From: Pseudomonadota bacterium
Lineage (GTDB): Bacteria > Pseudomonadota > Gammaproteobacteria > Xanthomonadales > SZUA-38
Length of the DNA: 64,000 nucleotides
Direction of reading: 5' to 3'
Assembly: GCA_039033415.1 (NCBI GenBank)
Contig: JBCCCR010000003.1
Coordinates: 124,001 to 188,000 of the forward strand
The translations under genes and the position numbers were made by a program. The notes under the pieces were generated by a model. That model was given only the letters and a program-made list of their open reading frames with translations. It made no database searches and was not told the DNA's origin. Positions within the stretch are counted from its first letter, which is position 1, and each line of letters starts with the position of its first letter. Below, piece after piece: positions 49,482 to 59,405 of this stretch.

Positions 49482-51296
49482 TTAGCTGCCGGTAAACTGC
49501 TCCGGCAGCACCTGAATGCAGGTATCGTCCAGACTGGCCACGGTGCGCAGCGCCAGCTGAGCTTTTGGCAGTTCGTAGCGGAAAAAAAATCGGCACGCCG
49601 CCAGCTTGCCTTCGTAAAAACGGCTGTCATGGTCGGAACCCTCATCTTTCGCCGCCGCGTCCAGCGCACTCTGTGCCGCAAGCGCCTGCCGCAACCACAG
49701 CCACGCCACAACAACGTGCCCAAAAGCATCCAGGAACAGCGTGGCGTTGGCCATGCTCAGCTCCGGATCGCTGCAGGTGACGACCGTCTGAACCGTTTCG
49801 TCCACCTGAGCCAACGCCGATTCGAGCTCTTGCGCTAGACCCGCTAGGCCAACGCTGGCCGCTGCCAAGTCAAGGTCCGACTGTATCTCGCTACGCAGGA
49901 CCTGCAGCGCGATGCCCTCGCCCATCCGAACCTTACGCCCCAAGATGTCCAACCCATGAATCGCGTGGGCCCCTTCGTGGATGGCGTTGAGACGATTGTC
50001 GCGGTACAGCCGCTCCACCGGGTAGTCGCGCGTGTAGCCATAGCCGCCCAGCACCTGAATCGCCAGCTTGTTAGCCTCCAGGCAATATTCGGATGGCCAC
50101 GATTTGGCCACCGGCGTCAGCAGCTCCAGCAGGGCCGCCAGCCGCTGGTATTCCTGGCGTTCCTCGGTCAGCTTCTGTCGATCCAGCAGGCTGGCGCAGT
50201 AAAAGATCAGCGCTTGCCCACCCTCCACAAACACCTTCTGTGTCATCAGCAGCCGTCTGACGTCAGCGTGCTCAATCAGCTTGACCTGCGGGGTCGTCGG
50301 ATCTTTGCTCCCCAGCCGCCGACCCTGGGCTCGCTCCCGGGCATAGTCGAGGGCATAAAGGTAGCCACCCAGCGCTGCGGCCACCGAACCAAGCCCAACG
50401 CCGATCCTTGCCTCGTTCATCATGTGGAACATGTTGGCCAGCCCTTCGTTCTCGCGGCCGACAAGAAAACCCTCGCAGTCTCCTGACTCGCCAAAGTTGA
50501 GCAGGCAGTTGCTGGTCCCCCGCTGGCCCATCTTGTGGTTCAGCCCGGCCACGACCACGTTGTTGAATTCACCCAGGGTGCCATCGTCGTTGACACGGAT
50601 CTTCGGGACCAGAAACAGCGAGATGCCACGAACGCCCGGCGGCGCGTCGGGCGTACGCGCCAGCACCATGTGCACAATGTTCTCGCTGAGGTTGTGGTCG
50701 CCGCCGGATATCCACATTTTCGAACCGCTCAGGCGATAGCTGCCGTCTTCCGCCGGCGTCGCGGTCGTTCGGATATCTCCCAGCGAAGAGCCGGCCTGCG
50801 TCTCGGACAGGCACATCGTGCCAAACCAGCGTCCTTCCAGCAGGGGACCCAGGAATCGTTCCTTCAGGGCGTCGTTGCCGCAGGTCTTCAGCAGGTTGGC
50901 GTTGGCGGCCGTCAGAAAGGCGTAGTTGGCCACGCCCGTGTTGGCACACATAAAGATACCGCTGATGGCCTGAGTGACCAGCCAGGGAAGCTGCATCCCG
51001 CCGATGTCGCTGTCGAAACCCGCCGCCATAAAACCCGACTCGCGAAACGCGTCGAGCGCCTCGATCGCTTCGGGTATGACTTCGACCTCACCGTCGACAA
51101 ACGCCGGCTCGCTCGCGTCGGCGGCGGCGGCTACCGGCTGGAACTTCTCTTCGGCGAGCGCCTGGGCGGCGTCCAGCACCGCAGTGATCGTGTCGCGATC
51201 GTATTCAGCGTAGCGCTCAGCTTCGAGCAGGGTTGGAAGCCGGTACAGCTCGTCCAGATAGAAATCCAGATCACGGCGATTAACGATCAGCGACAT
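49482..51296 (-). CDS. Acyl-CoA dehydrogenase, 600-residue DmdC-like class
   Basis: A 604-residue FAD enzyme that introduces a 2,3-double bond in acyl-CoA. It has the extra N-terminal helix block (MSLIVNRRDLDFYLDELYRL) and C-terminal extension found in the long class that includes 3-methylmercaptopropionyl-CoA dehydrogenase. Core motifs are MCLSETQAGSSLGDIRT, KMWISGGDHN, and NAIHEGAHAIHGLDILGRK, with the likely catalytic glutamate in H-E-G. The chain substrate cannot be named. It is the last gene of a minus-strand run and starts 11 bases after the serine hydrolase. Its stop is 6 bases from the convergent MFS fusion. Confidence 0.93.
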   Translation of the reverse strand: MSLIVNRRDLDFYLDELYRLPTLLEAERYAEYDRDTITAVLDAAQALAEEKFQPVAAAADASEPAFVDGEVEVIPEAIEALDAFRESGFMAAGFDSDIGGMQLPWLVTQAISGIFMCANTGVANYAFLTAANANLLKTCGNDALKERFLGPLLEGRWFGTMCLSETQAGSSLGDIRTTATPAEDGSYRLSGSKMWISGGDHNLSENIVHMVLARTPDAPPGVRGISLFLVPKIRVNDDGTLGEFNNVVVAGLNHKMGQRGTSNCLLNFGESGDCEGFLVGRENEGLANMFHMMNEARIGVGLGSVAAALGGYLYALDYARERAQGRRLGSKDPTTPQVKLIEHADVRRLLMTQKVFVEGGQALIFYCASLLDRQKLTEERQEYQRLAALLELLTPVAKSWPSEYCLEANKLAIQVLGGYGYTRDYPVERLYRDNRLNAIHEGAHAIHGLDILGRKVRMGEGIALQVLRSEIQSDLDLAAASVGLAGLAQELESALAQVDETVQTVVTCSDPELSMANATLFLDAFGHVVVAWLWLRQALAAQSALDAAAKDEGSDHDSRFYEGKLAACRFFFRYELPKAQLALRTVASLDDTCIQVLPEQFTGS

Positions 51297-51307
51297 AGAG
51301 AAACCTT

Positions 51308-52822
51308 TTATTGATCCGGGTGCGATGCGAGCCAGCTTTGAGCTTCTCGCGTATACCAGTGGGTCGAGAAATTTTCGGCGTCAACAATAGCGCGAAAATG
51401 GCGCGCGGCTCGAGCGCGATCATCGGCACCGGCAAAGAGCTCGCCGAGGTAATAGTGGACGTAGGGATTGTGGGGATCCGTTTGCAGCAGCTTTTTACCC
51501 AGGGACGCCAGCTCAGGGTCCCAGTCGGCGCGAAGCTGAAGCTCGCGATGAAACGCCACCGTTTTCAGAAACATCACGGCGTGCATGACGTTCAGATCAG
51601 CTCGCTGCACCCAGTGCTCCGGGCTGGGCAACAGCCGTTCCAACGCGTTTTGAGCGTTCTCGAACTGACTCTCGTCATAGCGCGCCAGGAAAGCGCTGGT
51701 CATGAGATCCGCTTTGGCGCGCTGCTCGGCGGTAGGGAAGCTCTGACCTTCGTCGGTCAGAAAGCCCTCAACAAACGCCAACATCAGCGGTGAGGTCATC
51801 ACGTCGCCGTTGATCAGTCGCGCCGCGTCACTGAACAGATTGTTGTTCGCCAGCGCCACCATCTGGAGCTCCTTTGCCGGCACGATTACCCAAAGACCGG
51901 CAAAGCCATCGTATTGCCCGTAAGCCCAAAACACCTGCTGGCCGGCCACCTGCTGCACAAAAATCCCGTGCCCGTACGGAAGATCCGGGCCGAAAGGCGT
52001 GGTGAGCTGCCGCCAGGATCCGTCGCTCAGCAGATCCTTACGCAGCAGCGCCTGCCCCATGCGGATCACGTCGCGGGGCGTTGCGATCAAGCCGGCTGAC
52101 GCGGATACGCCAAACTCGTGATCTAAGGCAAGGCTTTGGCCTTCATAGCCGTGAGGTGTGGCCAGTCGTTCGCGGGCGGCTGCGGACAGCGTCTCTATTT
52201 CGTAGAGGTGGGTATCGGACAGCGCCAGCGGCTGCAACACCCGTTCCTGCAGCAGCTCACCAAACGGTTTGCCGCCAACCTTTTGCGCGATCGCCGTAAG
52301 CAGGCCAAAGCGAAAGCTGTAGTTGAACTGCTCGCCAGGATCGCCCTGCGAGGTGTGGGACAGCAGGTGCTGTAGCTGAACGTTTCTGGTGAGGCCACTT
52401 TCAGGCAGCCAGCGAGTCACCGGGTCCATGAACGACAGCGCACCATCTTCTGCGAGATCCGCCAGCAGCACGGCGCTGTAAACCTTGGTCAGGGACGCGA
52501 GGGGAAAGAGGGTGTTGGGCGTTACGGCCTGCTTGCTCGCCAGGTCTCGATCGCCCAGGTAATCCTGAAATAGCACCGTGCTGCTTTCCGAATCCACGCC
52601 GACCACAATCTCAACCGCCAGACCGGGGACGTAGAACGCGCGTTTCAACGCTTCAAGGCGTTGGGAAAAGGCGGCGACCGAGTCTTTTGCCAGCGACTCG
52701 TTGGCCCACAAGAGTGGCGCGATAAGAATCCAGAGAACGCCGAGCAACCGCTTTCCGAGAGCCACAGGTCGACGCGCGATCGGAGCCGACCTGCTGCTAC
52801 CGCGCCTGCTGCGCTTGGGCAA
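51308..52822 (-). CDS. Serine hydrolase of the class C beta-lactamase family
   Basis: A 504-residue exported protein. A signal peptide is visible (LLGVLWILIAPLLWANESLA). The active-site S-x-x-K is in PLASLTKVYSA; the usual second motif Y-x-N reads Y-S-F in NYSFRFGLL, so the base site is atypical. The last ~150 residues are a helical, TPR-like extension. These enzymes include esterases and peptidases besides beta-lactamases; the substrate is unknown. The TTG at 52822 has GGAG seven bases upstream and lies within the end of the RND pump gene, so it is translationally coupled to it. A GTG at 52765 is an alternative start. Confidence 0.87.
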   Translation of the reverse strand: MPKRSRRGSSRSAPIARRPVALGKRLLGVLWILIAPLLWANESLAKDSVAAFSQRLEALKRAFYVPGLAVEIVVGVDSESSTVLFQDYLGDRDLASKQAVTPNTLFPLASLTKVYSAVLLADLAEDGALSFMDPVTRWLPESGLTRNVQLQHLLSHTSQGDPGEQFNYSFRFGLLTAIAQKVGGKPFGELLQERVLQPLALSDTHLYEIETLSAAARERLATPHGYEGQSLALDHEFGVSASAGLIATPRDVIRMGQALLRKDLLSDGSWRQLTTPFGPDLPYGHGIFVQQVAGQQVFWAYGQYDGFAGLWVIVPAKELQMVALANNNLFSDAARLINGDVMTSPLMLAFVEGFLTDEGQSFPTAEQRAKADLMTSAFLARYDESQFENAQNALERLLPSPEHWVQRADLNVMHAVMFLKTVAFHRELQLRADWDPELASLGKKLLQTDPHNPYVHYYLGELFAGADDRARAARHFRAIVDAENFSTHWYTREAQSWLASHPDQ

Positions 52823-55800
52823 TTTCGGTCTCCAGCTTGCGAACCTCCTCGGAACGGACGCGGCCGAAGCGCCCGAGGAGCAGGTAGATGACCGGGGTCA
52901 CATACAGCGTAAACAATGCGGCAAAACCCAACCCGCCGAATATGACCCAGCCGATGGCAGCCCGCGCTTCCGCGCCAGCGCCGCTCGCCAGAATCAGCGG
53001 CAGCGCGCCCAGCACGGTAGATACGATGGTCATGGCGACAGGGCGCATGCGTACCTCGGCGCTCAACGTGATGGCTTCCTTGACCGCCATGCCTCGATCG
53101 CGGAGCTGGTCGGCAAACTCCACCACCAAAATGCCGTTTTTGGCCATGAGCCCGATCAGCAGAATCAGGCCCACCTGAGAATAGATATTGATGGATGTGC
53201 CGGTCAGGAAAAGCGCCGCCAGCGCGGCGGCCACACCAAGCGGCACGGTCAGCGTCACGACAGTGGCGCTCATAAACCCCTCAAATTGCGCGCAGAGCAC
53301 CAGGAACACCACCAGCAGCGCAACGCCGTAAATCACCGCGACCCCGCGCGTCGACTCTTCTAAAGTGGCGGCCTCTCCACGGAACATCAGGTTGAGGCCC
53401 GCCGGCAACGTCTGCGCCGCAAGTCGTTCGATATCGGCCACCGCGTCGGCGAGCGGCACACCCGCCGCCAAATCAACGTCTACTTCGATCGCCCGACGCT
53501 GGCCGTGCCGATCGAGCTGGGTGGCGACGCCGGTCTCGGTAACCGTTACCAGATTCGTCAGCGGCACTAGCTGACCATCACCCGTGCTGACGTGCAGGCT
53601 CATCAGATCTGTTGGATCGTTGATCTGATTGATTGAGGCCTCGAGCAGAAGCGGCACCGCTTCGTCGTCGATGTTCAGATCAACCACCTCAACGCCATCA
53701 ATCGCGGCCGTCAGCGTGCTGGCCAGACCGGCCAGCTCTACGCCCAGTTCGCTGGCGCGTTGGCGGTCGATCAGGATGGCCAGCTGCGGTTGGGTCGGCG
53801 CGAAGCCGATGTCGGGGTTACTCACAAGCGTCGACTGTTCAGTGATCGCGGCGGCGAGCAGCTTGGCACCCTCAAAGATCTCTTCATAGTCACTGCCGGT
53901 CACGGCGAACTCAAGTCCACCGCCCTGGCCTCGAAGATTGAGGCTATTGTCGCCATAAACCGAGACCCGCGCACCGGGCAGGTTGTCGAGTTTGCCACGG
54001 AGCTCCCGGATGATTTCCCCCTGGCTGCGTTCACGTCGACTCCAGTCGGCCAGCGGCAGCGTCACGCCGCTGCGATGAGGGTCCCAGGTACCCACGACGG
54101 TGAAGATGTCCGTGACCTCGCCGCTGTCGCGATAGGGTTCCAGGATTCGCTCGATCAGCTGGGTTTGACCTTCGATGTAGCCGAGGCCAACGCCGTCTGG
54201 ACCGCTGGCCCTTACCCGAACCAAGCCGCGGTCCTCGTTCGGCAGCAGCTCCTTATCGAGCAGCGGGTACAAAGCCGCGGCACCCGCGGCGGTGCCCAGG
54301 GCCAGCAGCAGCGCCAGCAGCGGCCGCGCCAACGCCGCGGACAATGTCCCTAGATAAAACGTCTTCAGCAGCGAGCCGACGGACAGCAGCAGCTCGCCGC
54401 GCTTCCTGGAATTATCCGTAGTATCCGGGGATGAGGATCGAGTCGAGGCCAGCCGGGACGCCATGGCAGGCACGAGTGACAGCGCCACAAAGCTCGAGAT
54501 AGCCACCGCCACGGCAAGCACGAAGCCGAACTCGCGGAACAAGCCGCCGGCGGTGCCGGGCAGAAAGGCGATGGGGATGAAGACCGATATCAGCACGGCA
54601 CTGGTGGCGATCACGGCAAAATAGACCTGCCGGGTGCCGATCACCGCCGCGGCGCGCGCACCCATGCCCTGACTGGCCTTCCGCTGAATGTTCTCCAGCA
54701 CCACAATCGCATCGTCGACGACTAGCCCCGTAGCGAGCAGCAACGCCAGCAGCGTCAGGTTGTTCACGGAAAAACCGCCGAGCCAGATCGCCGCGAGGGT
54801 GCCGATCAAGGCAACCGGTATCGTGACGGCGGGCACCAGGGTGGCCCGAGCCGAGCCGAGGAAGATCCAGATTGTGGAGATCACAATCGACACGGTCAGC
54901 GCCATGGAGATCAGCAGTTCGCGAATCGACTTCACGATAAAGGTCGAACTGTCGTCCGTCACCGCCAGCGACAAATCTTTGAACTGGCGTTCGAGCTGCG
55001 CGCTTCGGCTGCGCACCGCCTCGGCGATGCTGATGGTATTAGAGCCCGCCTGTCGAATGACGCCGAGGCCGATGACCGACAGGCCGTTCAGGCGAGAGAA
55101 CTGATTGGCGTCCGCCGGTCCAAAATACACGTTAGCCACGTCGTCGAGCCTCACCTGGGGCGTGAGCATCAGCTCCCGGACCTGCTGAGCCGTCGTTACC
55201 GAGGCATTAGCCCGGACCAGCAATTCCTGGACATCCGAACGGAGGCTCCCCGCCGGCACGTCAAACGGCGCTTCGCGCAGCACCGCCTCCACGTCATTCA
55301 TCGAGAGGTTAAAGCTGGTCAGGCGGAGCGGGTCGACCACCACACGAAGCTGGCGCCGGCGACTGCCTGACACCGTGACGTCAGCCACGCCGTCGATGGA
55401 AATCAGTTCGGGAATCACATCCTGCTCAACGACTCGAGCCAGCGCGTCGTCGGTGAGCGTCTCGCTGGTTGCGGCGACCGTAATCACCGGCTGAGCGTCC
55501 TGGTCAGCCTTCACGACAAAGACGTTTTCCACGCGATCCGGCAGCTGGCGACTGACCCGGCTGACCGCTTCGCGCACTTCGGCGGCGGCCGCGTCGAGGT
55601 CCACACCCGGGTTGAATTCCGCAAAGATCCGGGCGGAGTTTTCCTCGGAGGCCGATCGAAGCCGATACAGACCTGATACCCGCGCCACGGCGCCTTCGAG
55701 AATTCGGGTCACCTCGGCATCCATCGTCTCCGGGGATGCCCCAGGAAACTCGGCGCGGACGCTGACCACGGGCCGATCGACGTTAGGAAGCTCGCGAATC

Positions 55801-55922
55801 TCAACCGCTCCGAGCGCCGCCAGGCCGGCGATGACAATCAGCAGGTTCGCGACCAGCACCAGCACCGGTCGCCTGATTGCCAGGCTGGGCAGATCGCCTG
55901 TGGTGCTCTTAAGATCGACCAT
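52797..55922 (-). CDS. RND (HAE1-type) efflux pump
   Basis: A 1041-residue inner-membrane pump, the normal length for the family. The first helix begins SLAIRRPVLVLVANLLIVIA, the porter domain has VSVRAEFPGASPETMDAEV, and the proton relay aspartates are in LVVDDAIVVLENIQR. The second half repeats the plan (LLIGLMAKNGILVVEFADQL). The start at 55922 is one base after the adaptor's stop (TGAgATG), so the two are coupled. It works with the upstream adaptor; no outer-membrane factor is encoded nearby. The substrate is unknown, possibly an organic acid or aromatic compound given PaaN, thiolase and acyl-CoA dehydrogenase in the same run. Confidence 0.95.
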   Translation of the reverse strand: MVDLKSTTGDLPSLAIRRPVLVLVANLLIVIAGLAALGAVEIRELPNVDRPVVSVRAEFPGASPETMDAEVTRILEGAVARVSGLYRLRSASEENSARIFAEFNPGVDLDAAAAEVREAVSRVSRQLPDRVENVFVVKADQDAQPVITVAATSETLTDDALARVVEQDVIPELISIDGVADVTVSGSRRRQLRVVVDPLRLTSFNLSMNDVEAVLREAPFDVPAGSLRSDVQELLVRANASVTTAQQVRELMLTPQVRLDDVANVYFGPADANQFSRLNGLSVIGLGVIRQAGSNTISIAEAVRSRSAQLERQFKDLSLAVTDDSSTFIVKSIRELLISMALTVSIVISTIWIFLGSARATLVPAVTIPVALIGTLAAIWLGGFSVNNLTLLALLLATGLVVDDAIVVLENIQRKASQGMGARAAAVIGTRQVYFAVIATSAVLISVFIPIAFLPGTAGGLFREFGFVLAVAVAISSFVALSLVPAMASRLASTRSSSPDTTDNSRKRGELLLSVGSLLKTFYLGTLSAALARPLLALLLALGTAAGAAALYPLLDKELLPNEDRGLVRVRASGPDGVGLGYIEGQTQLIERILEPYRDSGEVTDIFTVVGTWDPHRSGVTLPLADWSRRERSQGEIIRELRGKLDNLPGARVSVYGDNSLNLRGQGGGLEFAVTGSDYEEIFEGAKLLAAAITEQSTLVSNPDIGFAPTQPQLAILIDRQRASELGVELAGLASTLTAAIDGVEVVDLNIDDEAVPLLLEASINQINDPTDLMSLHVSTGDGQLVPLTNLVTVTETGVATQLDRHGQRRAIEVDVDLAAGVPLADAVADIERLAAQTLPAGLNLMFRGEAATLEESTRGVAVIYGVALLVVFLVLCAQFEGFMSATVVTLTVPLGVAAALAALFLTGTSINIYSQVGLILLIGLMAKNGILVVEFADQLRDRGMAVKEAITLSAEVRMRPVAMTIVSTVLGALPLILASGAGAEARAAIGWVIFGGLGFAALFTLYVTPVIYLLLGRFGRVRSEEVRKLETEIAQAQQAR

Positions 55923-55923
55923 C

Positions 55924-57015
55924 TCAGCTGGCCGGTGCGCCGGAACCGGGGCCAGCGAGCTTGCTACCCTCTCGTACCCGCTGTACCCCTTCAACGATGA
56001 TCTGATCGGTACCGCGGAGCGGTGCATCAACCAACACCCAGCCTTCTTCGCGCTGAATGACCTGCGCTTCGACGCGCTCAGCCAGCCCCCCGCTGTCGCG
56101 CCAGACGTAGGCACCTTCCGCACCCCACCGAAGCGCGACCTCCGGGATTCGCGCGTAGCGTCCCTCAGCGGACTCGACCGCCACACTAAAACTCATGCCG
56201 GGACGCAGCAGATCAGCGCTGTTGTCGAGCCTGGCCTGGACGCTGAGCGATCGCGTGACCTCGTTGACCCGGCTCCCTAGCTCCACCACTCTGGCCGTGA
56301 GCTCCGACGCGCCGTTGAATGTGCGAACCTTCACCGGATCGCCGGTGGCAAGCTGACCGACCAGCTGTTCGGGTACGTCGAAGCGAACCAGCAGCGTGCT
56401 TCGATCATCGAGTGTGGTGACCAGGGTATCTGGATTGACCCGGTCGCCAGACTCGACGTCCGTCAAGCTGACCACGCCGGCAAATGGGGCGCGAATGACA
56501 CGGCGCCGCAGCGCAACTTCCGCTCGTTCGAGCGCAATCTCTGCTGCGGTGACCGCGGTTTGTGCGGCGTCGAAGGTGGTCGGTAGCACCGCCCCCGAAT
56601 CCTGGGCACCCTGGTAACGCTCGAGCAGCCTTGTCGCATCTTTAAGCGTTACCCGGGCCAGTTCGACGGCCAGCTGTTCATCGCGCTGCTCGAGCTGCAC
56701 AAGCAGCTGGCCTGCGCTGACGCGCTCTCCGGGCGCGAAGTCCAGGGTCTCGACCGCACCCGCCGCTTCCGGGTAGATGTCGACCGAGCGAGCGGCCCGC
56801 GACGTCCCGACCACATCCAGGCGCGTTCGTCGCGGCTGAAACTGCACCGGCTCCAGGCGGACTGGGACACTGCGTTCGCGCCGATCGGCGGCGGTTGTTG
56901 CATCGATGTCCGGATCCGAACATCCCGCAAGCAGGCATAGCGCAGCTGCGGCAACCAGCAAACGGCTGGCGGTCCGAAACCTACGTGCGGATTGGCGGGA
57001 TGGCATCCTTAACAT
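55924..57015 (-). CDS. RND periplasmic adaptor lipoprotein
   Basis: A 363-residue membrane fusion protein. The N-terminus is a lipoprotein signal with the lipobox LLAGC (SRLLVAAAALCLLAGC). The hairpin/lipoyl/barrel order is visible: DVVGTSRAARSVDIYPEAAG, LDFAPGERVSAGQLLVQLEQ, a coiled coil (~120-185), VIRAPFAGVVSLTDVESGDR and LLVRFDVPEQLV. Start at 57015 (MLRMPSRQ); no strong binding site. It joins the RND pump to an outer-membrane channel. The HxlR-type gene lies 114 bases upstream on the same strand, a plausible regulator. Confidence 0.94.
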   Translation of the reverse strand: MLRMPSRQSARRFRTASRLLVAAAALCLLAGCSDPDIDATTAADRRERSVPVRLEPVQFQPRRTRLDVVGTSRAARSVDIYPEAAGAVETLDFAPGERVSAGQLLVQLEQRDEQLAVELARVTLKDATRLLERYQGAQDSGAVLPTTFDAAQTAVTAAEIALERAEVALRRRVIRAPFAGVVSLTDVESGDRVNPDTLVTTLDDRSTLLVRFDVPEQLVGQLATGDPVKVRTFNGASELTARVVELGSRVNEVTRSLSVQARLDNSADLLRPGMSFSVAVESAEGRYARIPEVALRWGAEGAYVWRDSGGLAERVEAQVIQREEGWVLVDAPLRGTDQIIVEGVQRVREGSKLAGPGSGAPAS

Positions 57016-57128
57016 GGCGCACACTATATACGACGCGGCGGCGAAACATACCGACCAACATGCGAAGGGCGCGTCTAGATCTCTGGCGTTATTACCGTTT
57101 CTCGACTCGACGGCCGGCATGGCGACCG

Positions 57129-58103
57129 TTAAGTGATGGCCGATGCGGGCAGCACGCGGGCCAAAGACACGGACCTGGCTTCAACCTGCGAATCAATGTC
57201 GCCAAGCGCGAGCGGCTGTCGACAGGCGGAGCAGACAAAAGCCAGCTTCAGCGGCTCACCGCAAGTCCGATGCGACAACAGGATTGGCGGCCCCTCCGCC
57301 GCCGGGTACCAGCGGTTGCCCCAGGTGAGCAGCGCAACCAGTATCGGGTACAGCTCTCGGCCCCTGTCGGAAAGTCGATAGGCGAACCGAGCCGGTGCGT
57401 TCTGGTAAGCCAGCCGACGGAGGATCTTCGCCTGGCAGAGCCACTTCAGTCGGTCCGAGAGAATGTTGCTGGCCGCCCGGGTTGCCCCGAGCAGATCGTC
57501 GTAGCGATTGATGCCGCAGAAAACGCTGTGCAGAATCAGGCCCGACCAACGGTCGCCGATGGTCTGGAAGCAGGTATCCAGCAGGCCGCTGCGAACCGGC
57601 GTCTGGTCGCTGCGGCGGCGGCGGCGAGCATAACCTGCGTGGATCAGATCAGCGCTCGGCCCCGCCGTCCACGCACAGTCTCTGGCGCTCAGATCCTGAT
57701 GGCAATGCCCACAGACCGTTAACGGAACCATCGTCTCTCCGCACATTTTGTGCGTGAGCGTGATCACCCATTTGCTGTCCTTGTGACCCCAGCGCTGCTC
57801 CCACTGGAACATCGCCAGCGCGGCCGGGAACAGGTCCATCAGCTTTTTGGTGCCCCGATACTCACTCCTTGGGGGCCGGACCGAATACGCGTGGCGCCGC
57901 AGCAGGTCCGCGCCAACCAGAGTTTTCAGCCGGCTGCTGAGAACGGTTTTTGGCAGCCCGGTGAGCGTCTGAAGCTCGCTAAAGCGACGCGCCCCGAGCC
58001 AGTAGCCTTCCAACGTAAGCAGCGTTGCCCAATCACCGAGTAGATCCAGGGCGCGCCAAATCGATCGGCTTTCTTTCGGGGCGGAGGTTGCCGCAACCGC
58101 CAC
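57129..58103 (-). CDS. Tandem HxlR-type regulator with two Cys clusters
   Basis: A 324-residue protein built of two copies of a HxlR winged helix plus a short cysteine module. Copy one: ALDLLGDWATLLTLEGYWLG, LPKTVLSSRLKTLVGADLL, then HKMCGETMVPLTVCGHCHQD. Copy two: FQTIGDRWSGLILHSVFCGI, AASNILSDRLKWLCQAKIL, then HRTCGEPLKLAFVCSACRQP. Ordinary HxlR regulators have ~110 residues and work as dimers, so this may be a built-in dimer. The C-x(8-10)-C-x-x-C modules could bind zinc. Its position between the thiolase and the RND genes suggests it controls this run. GTG start. Confidence 0.87.
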   Translation of the reverse strand: MAVAATSAPKESRSIWRALDLLGDWATLLTLEGYWLGARRFSELQTLTGLPKTVLSSRLKTLVGADLLRRHAYSVRPPRSEYRGTKKLMDLFPAALAMFQWEQRWGHKDSKWVITLTHKMCGETMVPLTVCGHCHQDLSARDCAWTAGPSADLIHAGYARRRRRSDQTPVRSGLLDTCFQTIGDRWSGLILHSVFCGINRYDDLLGATRAASNILSDRLKWLCQAKILRRLAYQNAPARFAYRLSDRGRELYPILVALLTWGNRWYPAAEGPPILLSHRTCGEPLKLAFVCSACRQPLALGDIDSQVEARSVSLARVLPASAIT

Positions 58104-58154
58104 TAGCCGCCCATTTCCCGGGCTACATGCTGGCAGCCTCGTCGTTCGATCACT

Positions 58155-59381
58155 TCAGGCGCGCTCAATTATCATTGCTGACCCGATGCCACCACCAGCC
58201 AGCGCCACCGCCATGCCCAGACCGGTGTCGCTTTGCTCAAGTTCGTTGAGCAGAGTGCACAGTAGGATCGCTCCGGTGGCGCCCATCGGGTGCCCCATGG
58301 CCAGATGCCCACCGTTGACGTTAATCCGCTCAGGATCGACATCGAAGCGGCGCTCAAAGCGCAGTGGCACCGCGGCAAACGCTTCCATAAACTCAATCCG
58401 ATCGAGCTGCGCCAGCTCGAGCCCCGCACTCTCCAACGCCTGCTCCATCGCGGCAAAGCCAGCGCCGAACTGCAGGACTGGATCCCCGGCGGTCTCTGCG
58501 ACCGCCAGCACCCGCGCCCTTGGGCGCAGGCCCACGCTCTGCCCGGCTTCGGCGGATCCTGTGAGGACCAGTGCGGCACCGTCCGCCATACCCGGACAGT
58601 TGGCAATCGAATGGACGTGGTCAATGGCCGACAGGTTCGGCCGATGATCCAGCACGCGCTGATCCTGCCCCGCCTGGCCAAGCTCGGCGAATGCCGGAGG
58701 CATCGACTCCAGCTGCTCAGCACTGAGGCCCGGACGGACCAGCTCGTCGTGCGCCAGCAGCGTTACGCCGTCACGGTCGCGAACCGGAATCACGCTGGCA
58801 TCATACTTGCCGGCCTCCCAGGCCGCGGCGGCCCGCTGGTGAGATCGAAGCGTCAAGCGATCCAGGTCCGCTTTTGTAAATCCTTCTTCCGTGGCGATGA
58901 GCTCAGCGCCCATGATTGGCGCCACCCAATTGAGCTGGGCGCTAGTAGCGGGATCGGCATAGTAGGCCGCTTTGTCCGCCTGAAATGGGACCTGCGAGAG
59001 CATCTCGACGCCGCCCGCCAGACTGAGCCCGGCGTCGCCGGCTCGCGACCGGAGCGCCGCTTCAATCACCGCGGTCATGCCGGAAACGCAGTAATTATTG
59101 AGGGTTTTGGGTGCAACGGTCTCAGGCAGGCTCGAGGCAATGCGAGACACCAGCGCGAGATGCCCCCCCTGCGAACCCACCTGCCCAACACACCCCAACA
59201 GCAGCTGCGCCACGCTTGCCATAGCGCCTTTGTCGTGACGCTCCGCCAGAGCATCGACCAGCTGCGAGACGAGATGCTGCGGCGGAACGCTGGCGAGCGC
59301 GCCTCCAGCTTTACCTTCCCGAGGCGCTGTGCCTTTGCCACGCGGAGTACGCAAAGCGTCATAGATATAGGTGCGGGTCAC
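58155..59381 (-). CDS. Thiolase-like acetyl-CoA acyltransferase with altered active site
   Basis: A 408-residue thiolase. The nucleophile cysteine (C98) is in LNNYCVSGM and the histidine in GGHLAMGHPMGATG. Two usual residues are changed: the N-E-A-F motif reads M-E-A-F (EFMEAFA), and the second cysteine in C-x-G-G-G is replaced, since the sequence reads VALAGGGIGSA. Both normally take part in the Claisen step, so activity may be altered, or it may cleave another acyl-CoA. GTG start with GAGG eight bases upstream. It follows PaaN by 24 bases, so the pair is an operon that fits ring-opened aromatic or fatty acyl-CoA breakdown. Confidence 0.9.
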   Translation of the reverse strand: MTRTYIYDALRTPRGKGTAPREGKAGGALASVPPQHLVSQLVDALAERHDKGAMASVAQLLLGCVGQVGSQGGHLALVSRIASSLPETVAPKTLNNYCVSGMTAVIEAALRSRAGDAGLSLAGGVEMLSQVPFQADKAAYYADPATSAQLNWVAPIMGAELIATEEGFTKADLDRLTLRSHQRAAAAWEAGKYDASVIPVRDRDGVTLLAHDELVRPGLSAEQLESMPPAFAELGQAGQDQRVLDHRPNLSAIDHVHSIANCPGMADGAALVLTGSAEAGQSVGLRPRARVLAVAETAGDPVLQFGAGFAAMEQALESAGLELAQLDRIEFMEAFAAVPLRFERRFDVDPERINVNGGHLAMGHPMGATGAILLCTLLNELEQSDTGLGMAVALAGGGIGSAMIIERA

Positions 59382-59405
59382 GGAAGGGTCCTCAATGTGG
59401 CACTC

